Below the pieces are notes generated by a model. That model ran no database searches. It saw nothing but the letters and a program-made list of their open reading frames with translations, and was not told the DNA's origin. Shown piece by piece: positions 16,817-25,443 of a DNA stretch of 64,000 nt. The position numbers and the translations under genes are program-made. The stretch is from positions 2,232,001 through 2,296,000 of the forward strand of contig CBDCMO010000002.1 of assembly GCA_965219125.1 (NCBI GenBank), read 5' to 3'. The DNA is from JBBSOK01 sp965219125 (GTDB lineage: Bacteria > Bacteroidota > Bacteroidia > Flavobacteriales > Flavobacteriaceae). Positions within the stretch are counted from its first letter, which is position 1; every line of letters begins with the position of its first letter.

Positions 16817-16858
16817 AATAAATAAATGAGGGCATAGTATTATGCAAACGACGAAATT

Positions 16859-17338
16859 ATGAGTAAATTATCTTATTACACAGCAGAAGGATTAAAAAAA
16901 TTACGGGATGAACTTGATCAACTTCGAGATGTTGAAAGACCTGGCGCAAGCAATGCAATTGCCGAAGCCCGCGATAAAGGAGATTTAAGTGAAAATGCGG
17001 AATATGACGCTGCGAAAGAGGCGCAGGGAATGTTAGAATTGCGCATAAGCAAACTTGAAGAAGTTTTTGCAGGCGCGCGTTTAATTGATGAAAGCCAATT
17101 AGATTTATCAAAAGCGTTGGTTCACAGCACCGTTAAAATTAAGAACCAAACTAACGGACAAGAAATGAAATATAAATTGGTAGCACAAAGTGAAGCCGAT
17201 TTAAAAACCGGAAAAATTTCGGTGGATAGTCCAATTGGTAAAGGTTTGTTAGGAAAGGAAGTGGGAGATGTTGCCGAAATACAAGTGCCAAACGGGGTAT
17301 TAAAATTTGATATTCTTGAAATAACACGCGAACACTAA
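16859..17338 (+). CDS. greA: Transcription elongation factor GreA
   Basis: Encodes 159 residues, the normal length. The N-terminal coiled coil carries the cleavage-stimulating tip acidic residues in ARDKGDLSENAEYDAAKEAQG (residues 38-58). The C-terminal FKBP-like domain includes ISVDSPIGKGLLGKEVGD. GreA enters the RNA polymerase secondary channel and stimulates cleavage of backtracked RNA. Its stop overlaps the start of the HIT gene by one base (TAATG), so the two are co-translated. Confidence 0.98.
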   Translation: MSKLSYYTAEGLKKLRDELDQLRDVERPGASNAIAEARDKGDLSENAEYDAAKEAQGMLELRISKLEEVFAGARLIDESQLDLSKALVHSTVKIKNQTNGQEMKYKLVAQSEADLKTGKISVDSPIGKGLLGKEVGDVAEIQVPNGVLKFDILEITREH

Positions 17339-17733
17339 TGGCATCTGTTTTTACAAAAATTATAGAAGGTGAAATTCCGGCATATATTGTTGCGGAAGAT
17401 GATAATTTTATTGCTTTTTTAGACAATAACCCAAACGCAAAAGGTCATACCTTGTGTGTTCCGAAAGAAGAAAGCGATAAATTATTCGAACTTGGCGAGC
17501 ATTTTTACCTTCAACTTATGCAATTTGCCCGAAAAGTTGCAATAGCATTGGAAAAAACTGTGGAATGTAAGCGAGTTGGTATGGCCGTTATTGGCTTAGA
17601 AGTTCCGCATGTTCACGTGCATTTAATTCCTTTGAATGATATGTCGGAAATGACATTTACCAATAAAGTTTCAATGAGTACTGAAGAATTTTCAAATCTT
17701 GCACAACTTCTTAGTGAAAGATTGAAAAATTAA
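17338..17733 (+). CDS. HIT family nucleotide hydrolase/transferase
   Basis: Encodes 131 residues. The histidine triad HVHVHLIPLND near residue 98 is intact, with N-terminal FTKIIEGEIPAYIVAEDDN and FLDNNPNAKGHTLCVPK typical of HIT proteins. The middle His of the triad is the nucleophile in family enzymes that cleave nucleoside phosphoramidates or dinucleoside polyphosphates. The exact substrate cannot be told. It is the second gene of the greA operon, and its last four bases overlap the convergent zinc-ribbon membrane protein gene. Confidence 0.93.
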   Translation: MASVFTKIIEGEIPAYIVAEDDNFIAFLDNNPNAKGHTLCVPKEESDKLFELGEHFYLQLMQFARKVAIALEKTVECKRVGMAVIGLEVPHVHVHLIPLNDMSEMTFTNKVSMSTEEFSNLAQLLSERLKN

Positions 17734-18068
17734 ATTACTGCTAACACCACAATTGTTGCAATCAGTAAAATTCCCAGAATAATTAAGCCTATCGAGATTG
17801 GTTTTAAAAATAATCCGCTATGTTTTGGGGTGGCAAGTTTCTTATTGTATTCATAAACCAATTCTATGTGATTATCCCAACGTTCTGGATAAATGGTGTT
17901 GTTGCAATTGTGGCAGAATAATTTTTCTATAAGATTTGCTGAAGATTTTTTATAAAAACGTGTGTCATTAACTTCTTGACTAAATGTAAATTCCAATCCT
18001 TCCGTATTAAAACAAAGTGGACAGTTATTTTTTATATTGGCCGAATGTAAGATATTGGTTGTCATCAT
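17730..18068 (-). CDS. Zinc-ribbon membrane protein of unknown function
   Basis: Encodes 112 residues. Two Cys pairs (CPLC at residues 16-19 and CHNC near 52-55) form a probable zinc ribbon. The C-terminus has one transmembrane helix (LKPISIGLIILGILLIATIV). The start shares one base with the end of the sensor kinase gene, so it is co-transcribed downstream of that kinase. Its job is unknown; a role as a kinase accessory is possible but unsupported. Confidence 0.75.
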   Translation of the reverse strand: MMTTNILHSANIKNNCPLCFNTEGLEFTFSQEVNDTRFYKKSSANLIEKLFCHNCNNTIYPERWDNHIELVYEYNKKLATPKHSGLFLKPISIGLIILGILLIATIVVLAVI

Positions 18069-19207
18069 TAATTCTCCTCAATTTTTAAGGCTATTTCCAT
18101 TGTTGTTCCTGTTGCCGAACTTTTTAAAACACGTATTTTGCCTTCGTGATATTCTTCAATAATGCGTTTTGCGAGTGAAAGACCCAATCCCCAACCTCTT
18201 TTTTTGCTGGTGTAACCTGGCGTAAATATTCTTTTAAATTTATTTTTTGAAATTCCACTTCCTGTATCGCAAACCCTTACAAAGGCTACTTTTTCATTTT
18301 TTTCGATTGAAATTTCAATCTTTCCCTTTCCCTTCATTGCATCAATTCCATTTTTTACGAGATTTTCAACTGTCCAACTGAATAATTGAGAATTCAAGTT
18401 AACAGAAATCGGTTCGTTCGGTACTTTCAATTTGAATTCTATCAATTTTGATGAACGATTTTTTAAATATTCAAAAGATAGCGTTGTTTCTTCAACTAAA
18501 TCACATTTCTTAAGTTTCGGAATGGAACCAATTTTTGAAAACCGATCGGTTATCATTTCAAGCCGGGTAATATCCTTTTCCATTTCAACAATATAATCGG
18601 CATTTACATTTTCACCCTTTAAAATTTCAGTCCAACCAACCAAACTGGACAAAGGCGTACCAATTTGATGGGCGGTTTCCTTTGCCATTCCTGCCCAAAG
18701 TTTGTTTTGTTCAGAACTTTTAGCCGTTTTGTAGAAAAAATAAACGGCTAGAAAAAACAGTACCATAATTACAATTAACGCTGCCGGATAATATTTGAGT
18801 TTATTGATAACGGGTGAATTTCCGTAATAAATAATGGAAAGAACTTGATCGTTGTTTTTAACTTGCAGTGGTTCATTTTCAGAAGAAAACCTTTTAACAA
18901 GTTTAGCAATTTTTTCGGGTGAATCTGCTCTTTCTTCTTCCATATTTCGGGAAGTATAAACATCTTCTTTAACTGTATGCAACAACATTGGGGTGGTTTT
19001 ATTGCTTTCAAGAATTTTAAATGCTGTAGAAATATCGCCTTCGCTCATTTCAACAGTTTTTTGGGCATCTGCCCAAATTGCCATCTTTTCCTGCTCATTA
19101 TCTTTTAATTGGTTGAAAAAAACATACGTATTCCAAACAATTAGACCAATAATTATAAAAGAAACGCCAACTAAGGCCCAGCGGATTACCGCTTTGTTGT
19201 TTAGCAT
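18068..19207 (-). CDS. Membrane sensor histidine kinase
   Basis: Encodes 379 residues. Transmembrane helices at about 9-30 and 140-160 flank a periplasmic region of some 105 residues. The H-box is KETAHQIGTPLSSLVGWTEI with His near residue 181, an HQIGTP variant common in Bacteroidota kinases. The ATPase domain has N-box VENLVKNGIDAM, G1 DTGSGISKNKF and G2 KRGWGLGLSLAKRI. No receiver or HPt is attached and no response regulator lies next to it, so it is an orphan by position. It forms a two-gene unit with the zinc-ribbon membrane protein. Confidence 0.92.
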   Translation of the reverse strand: MLNNKAVIRWALVGVSFIIIGLIVWNTYVFFNQLKDNEQEKMAIWADAQKTVEMSEGDISTAFKILESNKTTPMLLHTVKEDVYTSRNMEEERADSPEKIAKLVKRFSSENEPLQVKNNDQVLSIIYYGNSPVINKLKYYPAALIVIMVLFFLAVYFFYKTAKSSEQNKLWAGMAKETAHQIGTPLSSLVGWTEILKGENVNADYIVEMEKDITRLEMITDRFSKIGSIPKLKKCDLVEETTLSFEYLKNRSSKLIEFKLKVPNEPISVNLNSQLFSWTVENLVKNGIDAMKGKGKIEISIEKNEKVAFVRVCDTGSGISKNKFKRIFTPGYTSKKRGWGLGLSLAKRIIEEYHEGKIRVLKSSATGTTMEIALKIEEN

Positions 19208-19314
19208 AAATTGTAGTAAAAAATTATATTTCCGCAGTAAACGAAAAGTTTAAATATAAAGTAAATATCTTGAAATTATTGTGTGGGCACGTTTTCAAAT
19301 TTCGGCTAAAAGGG

Positions 19315-19322
19315 TACATTTG
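19315..19322 (+). promoter_or_regulatory. -7 element (TACATTTG) 6 bp before the flavin reductase ATG
   Basis: A TAnnTTTG match only 6 bp from the start codon at 19329, which predicts a leaderless or nearly leaderless mRNA. Confidence 0.4.
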
Positions 19323-19328
19323 TAAGAT

Positions 19329-20201
19329 ATGATTTCAATTTCACCTGAAGATGTAAAAACATCAATCTTGCACGGTTATCTACTTGCTGCAGTTTCGCCA
19401 AGACCAATTGCCTTTGCAAGTACTGTAGATGTTGATGGTAACATAAATTTGTCGCCATTTAGTTTTTTTAATGTTTTTAGTGCAAAGCCGCCAATTTTAA
19501 TTTTTTCGCCGGCAAGAAGAGTACGCGACAACAGTACAAAACACACGTTGGAAAATGTTTTAAATACAAAAGAAGTTGTAATAAATATTGTGAGTTATGC
19601 AATGGTACAGCAAATGTCATTAAGCTCTACCGAATATGCAAAAGGTGTAAATGAATTTAAAAAAGCAGGTTTTACTGAACTTAAATCTGATACGGTAAAA
19701 CCACCCAGAGTTGCAGAATCGCCCGTTCAAATTGAATGCAAGGTAAATGAAGTAATCTCTTTGGGAAATGAAGGCGGCGCTGGAAATTTGGTAATATGTG
19801 AGGTTGTAAAATTGCATGTTAACGAAAATATTCTAGATGAAAATGGAACGATTGATCCATTTAAAATTGACACAGTTTCTAGACTCGGAGGCAATTGGTA
19901 CGGTCGCCCAAAAAGCGGATTATTTGAAGTGCCAAAACCACTTTCAACTTTGGGAATTGGTGTAGACAGTTTGCCCGAGCACATCAGAAACAGTAAAATT
20001 TTAACTGGAAATGATTTGGGAATGCTAGGTAATGTTGAAAAAATGCCGACCAAAACTGAAATCGAAGATTATAAAAATTCTTCGGAAGAATTAAAGAAAT
20101 TAATTACGGAAAATAATATAGAATCCCTTCATAAAAAGGCACAAAGCTTTTTAATTGAAGGTAAAATTGAAGAAGCTTGGAAGCTTTTAATTGCTAAATA
20201 A
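19329..20201 (+). CDS. Flavin reductase family protein (FMN-binding split barrel)
   Basis: Encodes 290 residues. The N-terminal 200 residues have the flavin-reductase-like split-barrel pattern: LAAVSPRPIAFASTVDVDG, LSPFSFFNVFSAKPPILIF and a later VSRLGGNWYGRPK. Members bind FMN and often reduce flavins, or serve as the reductase of two-component monooxygenases. The C-terminal ~80 residues are a helical, Glu/Lys-rich tail (from PTKTEIEDYKNSSEELKKLI onward) of unclear role. It is followed 32 bp later by the DUF3127 gene. Substrate unknown. Confidence 0.87.
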   Translation: MISISPEDVKTSILHGYLLAAVSPRPIAFASTVDVDGNINLSPFSFFNVFSAKPPILIFSPARRVRDNSTKHTLENVLNTKEVVINIVSYAMVQQMSLSSTEYAKGVNEFKKAGFTELKSDTVKPPRVAESPVQIECKVNEVISLGNEGGAGNLVICEVVKLHVNENILDENGTIDPFKIDTVSRLGGNWYGRPKSGLFEVPKPLSTLGIGVDSLPEHIRNSKILTGNDLGMLGNVEKMPTKTEIEDYKNSSEELKKLITENNIESLHKKAQSFLIEGKIEEAWKLLIAK

Positions 20202-20233
20202 TAAAATTGATTAAATTTTAATAAAAGGATAAA

Positions 20234-20614
20234 ATGGAAATTACAGGAAAAATTAAAATGATAGATGAAACTAAAACCTATGGAAACAACGGTTTTAGAA
20301 AACGTGAAATGGTAGTAACAACCGAGGAGCAATATCCACAAGATATTATGGTGGAATTTACACAAGACAAAGCAGATTTATTGAACACCTATAAAGTTGG
20401 TCAAAACGTTAAGATTAGTATCAATTTACGAGGAAGGGAATGGATAAATCCGCAAGGAGAGGCAAAATATTTTAACTCGATTGTAGGTTGGAGAATAGAA
20501 AATGCAGAAGGTGGAGCAGCGGGAAATACAGATATGCCCCCAATGCCACCAGCATCTGCTTTTGAACCTGCTGACGATATTAATGAGGAAGATCACGACG
20601 ATTTGCCTTTTTAA
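20234..20614 (+). CDS. DUF3127 protein (OB-fold-like)
   Basis: Encodes 126 residues with an AAAAGGA sequence just upstream. Core segments EITGKIKMIDETKTYGNNGF, KREMVVTTEEQYPQDIMVEF, RGREWINPQGEAKYFNSIVG and an acidic Pro-rich tail ending EEDHDDLPF match DUF3127 of Bacteroidota. The single-domain beta-barrel plus acidic C-terminal tail ending in Phe recalls single-stranded DNA-binding proteins, so nucleic-acid binding is a reasonable inference but unproven. Confidence 0.88.
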   Translation: MEITGKIKMIDETKTYGNNGFRKREMVVTTEEQYPQDIMVEFTQDKADLLNTYKVGQNVKISINLRGREWINPQGEAKYFNSIVGWRIENAEGGAAGNTDMPPMPPASAFEPADDINEEDHDDLPF

Positions 20615-20638
20615 AATTACTTGCTTTTAGATAATCGT

Positions 20639-21439
20639 ATGCAGAAAATCTTAATTTTTCTCATTTTGGTTAGTACATTTTGTTTAGGGCAAGATGTAAA
20701 ATATCTTTCGCCAAATGATGAATTTAAAAATGGCGAAACTGCCTATTTATTTGGGGATGATGTTAAGTTACGATCAGAGCCTAGTACAAATTCCGAGGTT
20801 TTAATTCTATTGGAAATTGGAACAGAAATTACAATTCTAGAAAAGACTTCCCAAACGTTATATTTTGAAGGTATTGATTCTCCTTGGTATAAAGTGAAAT
20901 TCAAAGAAAAAACGGGTTATGTTCTCGGTGGTTTAATTTCGTTGGATAGACAAAGTTTCAATAATTATATTTACTTGTCAGCTTTCAAAAAGGAAGGGGA
21001 AAAGTTATATCTAAAAACTAGATTAGTATCTTCAACAAATGAGTATGTTGAAAATATTTCAGAATTAGATACTTCGGTCGTTACCCTACATGCTAGTGGA
21101 AACAAAGGTATTGCAAATGTGGAAAGTATTTTTCTAATAGATTATATGGCTGAAGCTTGCGGCGTTAATGGTGGTGGAATTTATCTTTTCTATGATGGTA
21201 AAAACCTAATAAAAGCAATAGATTTTACACAAATTGGCGATGCAGATTTATATTCATTTATTGAAAATTATACTTTTCCCGATGATAAAGATGGGATTGC
21301 TGGTAAAATTGTCTACACGCGTGAGCATTACGAAAAGAAAGATGATGAAACCGAATGGACCGAAACTACGGTAAACCAAAGACAATTAGAGTGGAAAAAT
21401 AATCAAATGCTTCCTAAAATTATTGCGAAAGATTATTAG
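20639..21439 (+). CDS. Exported SH3-domain protein
   Basis: Encodes 266 residues from the ATG at 20639. An in-frame TTG six codons earlier is less likely because it would precede the signal peptide MQKILIFLILVSTFCLGQ. A bacterial SH3 domain follows at about residues 45-105 (DDVKLRSEPSTNSEVLILLE ... WYKVKFKEKTGYVLGGLI). The remaining ~160 residues form a beta-rich region without a recognised family, with two Cys near the start and middle. SH3b domains often bind cell-wall peptides or mediate envelope protein contacts. Function unknown. Confidence 0.78.
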   Translation: MQKILIFLILVSTFCLGQDVKYLSPNDEFKNGETAYLFGDDVKLRSEPSTNSEVLILLEIGTEITILEKTSQTLYFEGIDSPWYKVKFKEKTGYVLGGLISLDRQSFNNYIYLSAFKKEGEKLYLKTRLVSSTNEYVENISELDTSVVTLHASGNKGIANVESIFLIDYMAEACGVNGGGIYLFYDGKNLIKAIDFTQIGDADLYSFIENYTFPDDKDGIAGKIVYTREHYEKKDDETEWTETTVNQRQLEWKNNQMLPKIIAKDY

Positions 21440-21514
21440 CGCTATAAAAATTAAAATCTACAAATAATTCATTTTAAGGAATGTTGTTTTATAATTTCAA
21501 TTTAAAATGAATTA

Positions 21515-22159
21515 ATGGTTCACATTTTAAACGAACGGCTTTCTTTCCCAAACCCAAATTCTACAGATGAAGATGGTCTGTTGGCCGTTGGTGGCGACCT
21601 TTCAACTGAAAGATTACTTTTGGCTTACAACAGCGGCATATTCCCATGGTTTGATGAAAGCCAGCCAACACTTTGGTGGAGTCCAAATCCTCGGATGGTT
21701 TTGTTCTTAGAAGACTTTAAGATTAGCAAAAGTCTTCAGAAAATTATTGACAGGAATATATTCAAAGTAACATTCAATCAAGCTTTTTCTGAAGTAATTG
21801 CAAACTGCGCAAAGATTAAAAGAGCAGATCAAAACGGCACGTGGATTACTAATGAAATGGAAGAGGCTTACATAAAACTTCATAAACTTGGATATGCAAT
21901 TTCAGTTGAAGTTTGGCAAAATGAAACATTAGTTGGCGGTTTGTACGGCATTGATTTAAAAGATAAGAAAGTATTTTGCGGCGAAAGTATGTTTACAAAG
22001 GTGAGCAATGCCAGCAAAATAGCGCTTTTTTATCTTGTTGAAGTCTTAAAAACACAAGATTACACTTTTATAGACTGTCAAGTTTTCACGGAGCATCTTT
22101 CAAGTTTGGGAGCAACAGAAATTGACAGAAATAAATTCTTAAAACTTTTGAATAGTTAA
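21515..22159 (+). CDS. aat: Leucyl/phenylalanyl-tRNA--protein transferase
   Basis: Encodes 214 residues, the usual size. It adds Leu or Phe to N-terminal Arg/Lys of proteins, marking them for ClpAP in the N-degron pathway. Family signatures: FPNPNSTDEDGLLAVGGDLS, GIFPWFDESQPTLWWSPNPR, NGTWITNEMEEAY, GGLYGIDLKDKKVFCGESMF and the final IDCQVFTEHLSSLGA. All align with Aat in order. It appears to stand alone, with 75 bp and 69 bp gaps to its neighbours. Confidence 0.97.
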   Translation: MVHILNERLSFPNPNSTDEDGLLAVGGDLSTERLLLAYNSGIFPWFDESQPTLWWSPNPRMVLFLEDFKISKSLQKIIDRNIFKVTFNQAFSEVIANCAKIKRADQNGTWITNEMEEAYIKLHKLGYAISVEVWQNETLVGGLYGIDLKDKKVFCGESMFTKVSNASKIALFYLVEVLKTQDYTFIDCQVFTEHLSSLGATEIDRNKFLKLLNS

Positions 22160-22228
22160 TTTTCAGTCTCTTGCATATAGTATCTAATTAAATATTTACA
22201 TTTAATGCCTTTCAAAATCTCTCTTATT

Positions 22229-23971
22229 ATGAAGCATTTTTATAAATACTTTTCAGTTATTTTAATTCTTTCAATTTTTTCAGCAGTTTCTGCCCAAAAC
22301 ACAGAAGTACTTCCAAAAAATCTTACCAATAATGAAAAAGCATTAATTGAAAATTTTCAATTTCGTTCTTCATTCTTTTCAGACCCTCCAATCACGGCCG
22401 TTAGAGCAGCGGCGGAATGGGAAGAAGTTGAGTATTTGCTTATAACTTGGGAGCCTGCTTACAAAGGTATTTTACGCCAAATTGTTGCCGCAGGCGTTAG
22501 TGAATGTAACGTAGTTATTACAACACAAAACGCAGCTTCTGTAACAAACTACTTAACCGCAGGCGGAGTAGATCTTACAAATGTTAGTTTTTTAAATGTA
22601 GATTGGGACAGTATTTGGATTCGAGATTATGCGGGTAATACCGTTTATGAAAACGAAGTAGGTGACCGCGCATTGGTAGATTGGATTTATAACAGACCAC
22701 GCCCAAATGATGATGTTATGCCAATTGCACACGCAGCAATGGCGGGCGTTCCGCTTTATACAACAAATTCTGGCATAAACGATTTGGTAAACACAGGCGG
22801 TAATTATATGAGCGATGGTATTGGCAATGCTTTTGCATCCAAACTTATTTTAAATGAAAATAGACCGGGAAATCCATACGGAGTTTCAGCCAAAACCGAA
22901 ACGCAAATTGATGGAATAATGCAGCAATATATGGGTATAAACAACTTTATGAAAATGGAAGTTTTACCATTTGATGATATTCATCACATAGATATGCACA
23001 TGAAATTGTTGGACGAGCAAACTCTTTTGGTTAGCGAATATCCGGCAGGCGTTGCAGATGGTCCGCAGATTGAAGCAAATATTCAATATATTTTGGATAA
23101 TTTTCAATCGCCATTTGGAGAGCCTTATCACATAAAACGTTTGTCCGCGCCAGCAAGCACAACTGGAAGTTATCCGGATACTGGCGGTTGGTATAGAACT
23201 TACACTAACGCCGTTTTTGTAAATAAAACAATTATGGTGCCAACATATAGACCCGAAACAGATGATGCAGCGTTAGCATATTGGCACGAACTTATGCCTG
23301 GCTACAATATTGTTGGGATCGATGTTGATAATAATGATGAGCCATTAATTGCCTCTTTGGGTGCTATACATTGCGTAACACATACCATTGGTGTTGCAGA
23401 TCCACTTTTAATTATTCATCAACCCGTTGCAGAAGCAATTACGGGAGAAAATGTGCAGATAGATGCAATGATTAAACATAAAATTGGTGTTGCGAATGCT
23501 ACAATTTTTTGGCGCGAAAAAGGTACAACCACTTTTCTTGAAACAGCAATGAATAATTTTGCGGACGATAATTGGTCCGGCGTTATTACAATACCAAGTA
23601 ACGAAGATGTTGAATATTATATTTCGGCGGAAGCAAATTCAGGAAAAGTATTATCAAGACCAATTGTTGCTCCGGCAGGATTTTGGACTATTGAAAACAG
23701 GATTCTTTCAACCCAGCAATTTGCATTGGACCACATTTCAAACCCATTTCCCAATCCAACAACAGGTGAAGTTACTTTTAAATTGAAAAATATTGAAGGA
23801 GAAATTAATGTTGAAATTCACAATATTCTAGGGCAGAAATTATACAGTAGTATTATTGAAAGCGGCAATGGCATTGTAACCTTAGACCTTAATCCAAATT
23901 GGAGAGGCACTTTGTTTATAACGTTGGAAGGTGATTTTGGGAAGGTCACTAAAAAAGTTGTAAAGTTATAA
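22229..23971 (+). CDS. Peptidylarginine deiminase-like protein (PPAD/agmatine deiminase family) with T9SS sorting domain
   Basis: Encodes 580 residues from the ATG at 22229; an ATG eight codons upstream would sit before the signal peptide MKHFYKYFSVILILSIFSAV. The guanidino-modifying catalytic set is complete: Asp in SIWIRDYAGN, HxD in DDIHHIDMHMK, Asn in YTNAVFVNK and Cys382 in GAIHCVTHTIG. This matches secreted Porphyromonas-type PAD more than cytosolic agmatine deiminase, which lacks a signal peptide. An Ig-like segment follows, then a type A T9SS C-terminal domain (NPFPNPTTGEVTF ... KKVVKL). It is predicted to be exported by T9SS and to citrullinate peptides or act on free guanidines. SprA, a T9SS channel, is in this window. 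Confidence 0.9.
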   Translation: MKHFYKYFSVILILSIFSAVSAQNTEVLPKNLTNNEKALIENFQFRSSFFSDPPITAVRAAAEWEEVEYLLITWEPAYKGILRQIVAAGVSECNVVITTQNAASVTNYLTAGGVDLTNVSFLNVDWDSIWIRDYAGNTVYENEVGDRALVDWIYNRPRPNDDVMPIAHAAMAGVPLYTTNSGINDLVNTGGNYMSDGIGNAFASKLILNENRPGNPYGVSAKTETQIDGIMQQYMGINNFMKMEVLPFDDIHHIDMHMKLLDEQTLLVSEYPAGVADGPQIEANIQYILDNFQSPFGEPYHIKRLSAPASTTGSYPDTGGWYRTYTNAVFVNKTIMVPTYRPETDDAALAYWHELMPGYNIVGIDVDNNDEPLIASLGAIHCVTHTIGVADPLLIIHQPVAEAITGENVQIDAMIKHKIGVANATIFWREKGTTTFLETAMNNFADDNWSGVITIPSNEDVEYYISAEANSGKVLSRPIVAPAGFWTIENRILSTQQFALDHISNPFPNPTTGEVTFKLKNIEGEINVEIHNILGQKLYSSIIESGNGIVTLDLNPNWRGTLFITLEGDFGKVTKKVVKL

Positions 23972-23992
23972 AGGTTTAAAGATTGAAAAAAA

Positions 23993-24568
23993 CTACATAT
24001 CTTCATATTTAAAACAAGTGCTAATATGGTCATTAACCAAACCGGTTGCCTGCAAAAAGGCATAAATTACGGTGGAGCCAACAAATTTAAATCCACGTTT
24101 TTTTAAGTCTTTACTTATGCTGTCGCTCAACATTGTATTCGCAGGAATATTTGCGTTTGTTTCAAAGTGATTTTGAATTTGCTGTCCATCAACAAATTGC
24201 CATATATAATCTGAAAAACTTCCAAATTCTTGTTGAACTTCCATAAATTTTTGAGCATTTATTACTGCAGAATTTACTTTTAATTTATTACGGATAATTC
24301 CCTCATTTTGAAGCAAGGAATCTATTTTAGCCTGCTTATATTTTGAAATTTTTTTATAATCGAAATCATCAAAAGCATTTCTGAAATTTTCTCTTTTCCG
24401 AAGAATAGTAATCCAACTTAAACCAGCTTGAAAAGTTTCTAATAGCAAAAATTCGAAAAAAGTTTTATCATCTTTCACCGGCACGCCCCATTCTGTATCG
24501 TGATATTCGATATATAAAGGATCATTTCCGCACCAAGTGCATCTATTTATTGTAGTTTCTTGTTTCAA
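23993..24568 (-). CDS. tag: DNA-3-methyladenine glycosylase I
   Basis: Encodes 191 residues. It removes 3-methyladenine from alkylated DNA in base excision repair. The N-terminal zinc-binding Cys and signature RCTWCGNDPLYIEYHDTEWG and the helix-hairpin-like FEFLLLETFQAGLSWITILR are the hallmarks of Tag. The C-terminal STVIYAFLQATGLVNDHIST plus a Cys-containing tail complete the zinc site. It is convergent with the deiminase gene, 21 bp apart. Confidence 0.97.
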   Translation of the reverse strand: MKQETTINRCTWCGNDPLYIEYHDTEWGVPVKDDKTFFEFLLLETFQAGLSWITILRKRENFRNAFDDFDYKKISKYKQAKIDSLLQNEGIIRNKLKVNSAVINAQKFMEVQQEFGSFSDYIWQFVDGQQIQNHFETNANIPANTMLSDSISKDLKKRGFKFVGSTVIYAFLQATGLVNDHISTCFKYEDM

Positions 24569-24648
24569 GTTTCTGGTTCAAAATAGTTAATATTCAATAA
24601 TAAAGGAAGGTAATTTTAAATCAACAATTTTATTTTTTTAACGTCTAC

Positions 24649-25371
24649 TTAAATCTGTCCCGGAAAGTTAAAGGTAATCGTACCCAATTGCGATTTTTTT
24701 GAAAGATCTTTTGAGAAATCTGCATTTTGTGAATATTCAGTTGCTGCATCTATTAAGCAACCATTTGCGGTTGTAGAAGCTGCTTTGTTGTAGCTGGTTT
24801 TTACAACATTTCCCGAGCCATTCACTTCAATATTTATTACCACCTTACCCGAAGCTGTGCAAGTGTAAACTGGGTTTGGCAGTTCAATTGCTTTTCTATC
24901 AACTAATTGGTAGCTAATGGTTGTATTGCGATTGCCGCTTTGGGCCACCGTTTGAGTATTATTTTTTTCGCTGCCGTTTGATGTTTTACTTTTGCTTTCA
25001 GATTTTTTAATTGGCGAAATTCCTTCTTTATTGTTTCCGTCATTTTCAGAATTTGAAATGGCCTCATTCATTTCTTGCAGCTTACCTTCAGTTGTTTCGG
25101 TAAGATTTGTGTTCTCGTTTTCAAGTTTTGAAAGATACTTTTCTGCGGAATTATATGCTTTATTGGTTTCAATTTTAACGTTATCCATTGACAGCAATTT
25201 TTCTTCAACCTTATCCGGAATAACTATATTTTTTTCGGCTACTTCAACATCATATGCTTTTGTATTATCATCTTTTACGTTAGACATTTTTACACTGACT
25301 AATGTTAATACAAGAATACCCGTCAATAAAGAGGTAATCAAAAAAGCGCGATATGAATAGTCAAAATTCAT
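24649..25371 (-). CDS. TonB-like energy transducer protein
   Basis: Encodes 240 residues from the ATG that gives MNFDYSYRAFLITSLLTGIL; an in-frame ATG nine codons upstream is possible. One N-terminal transmembrane segment (about residues 9-28) is followed by a long charged, Lys/Glu/Asn-rich periplasmic linker. The C-terminal ~75 residues (NPVYTCTASGKVVINIEVNG, then VKTSYNKAAS and GTITFNFPG) have the TonB-C strand pattern. It lacks the Pro-rich segment of the TonB at 53.5 kb, so it may be a TonB-like protein without classical energy transduction. Confidence 0.75.
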   Translation of the reverse strand: MNFDYSYRAFLITSLLTGILVLTLVSVKMSNVKDDNTKAYDVEVAEKNIVIPDKVEEKLLSMDNVKIETNKAYNSAEKYLSKLENENTNLTETTEGKLQEMNEAISNSENDGNNKEGISPIKKSESKSKTSNGSEKNNTQTVAQSGNRNTTISYQLVDRKAIELPNPVYTCTASGKVVINIEVNGSGNVVKTSYNKAASTTANGCLIDAATEYSQNADFSKDLSKKSQLGTITFNFPGQI

Positions 25372-25443
25372 TGGTGCAAGTACCGAAATTTTCAGCATAA
25401 AATCACGAAAAGTATTGAAAATTAGCCTTTTGTTAAGGAGTTT

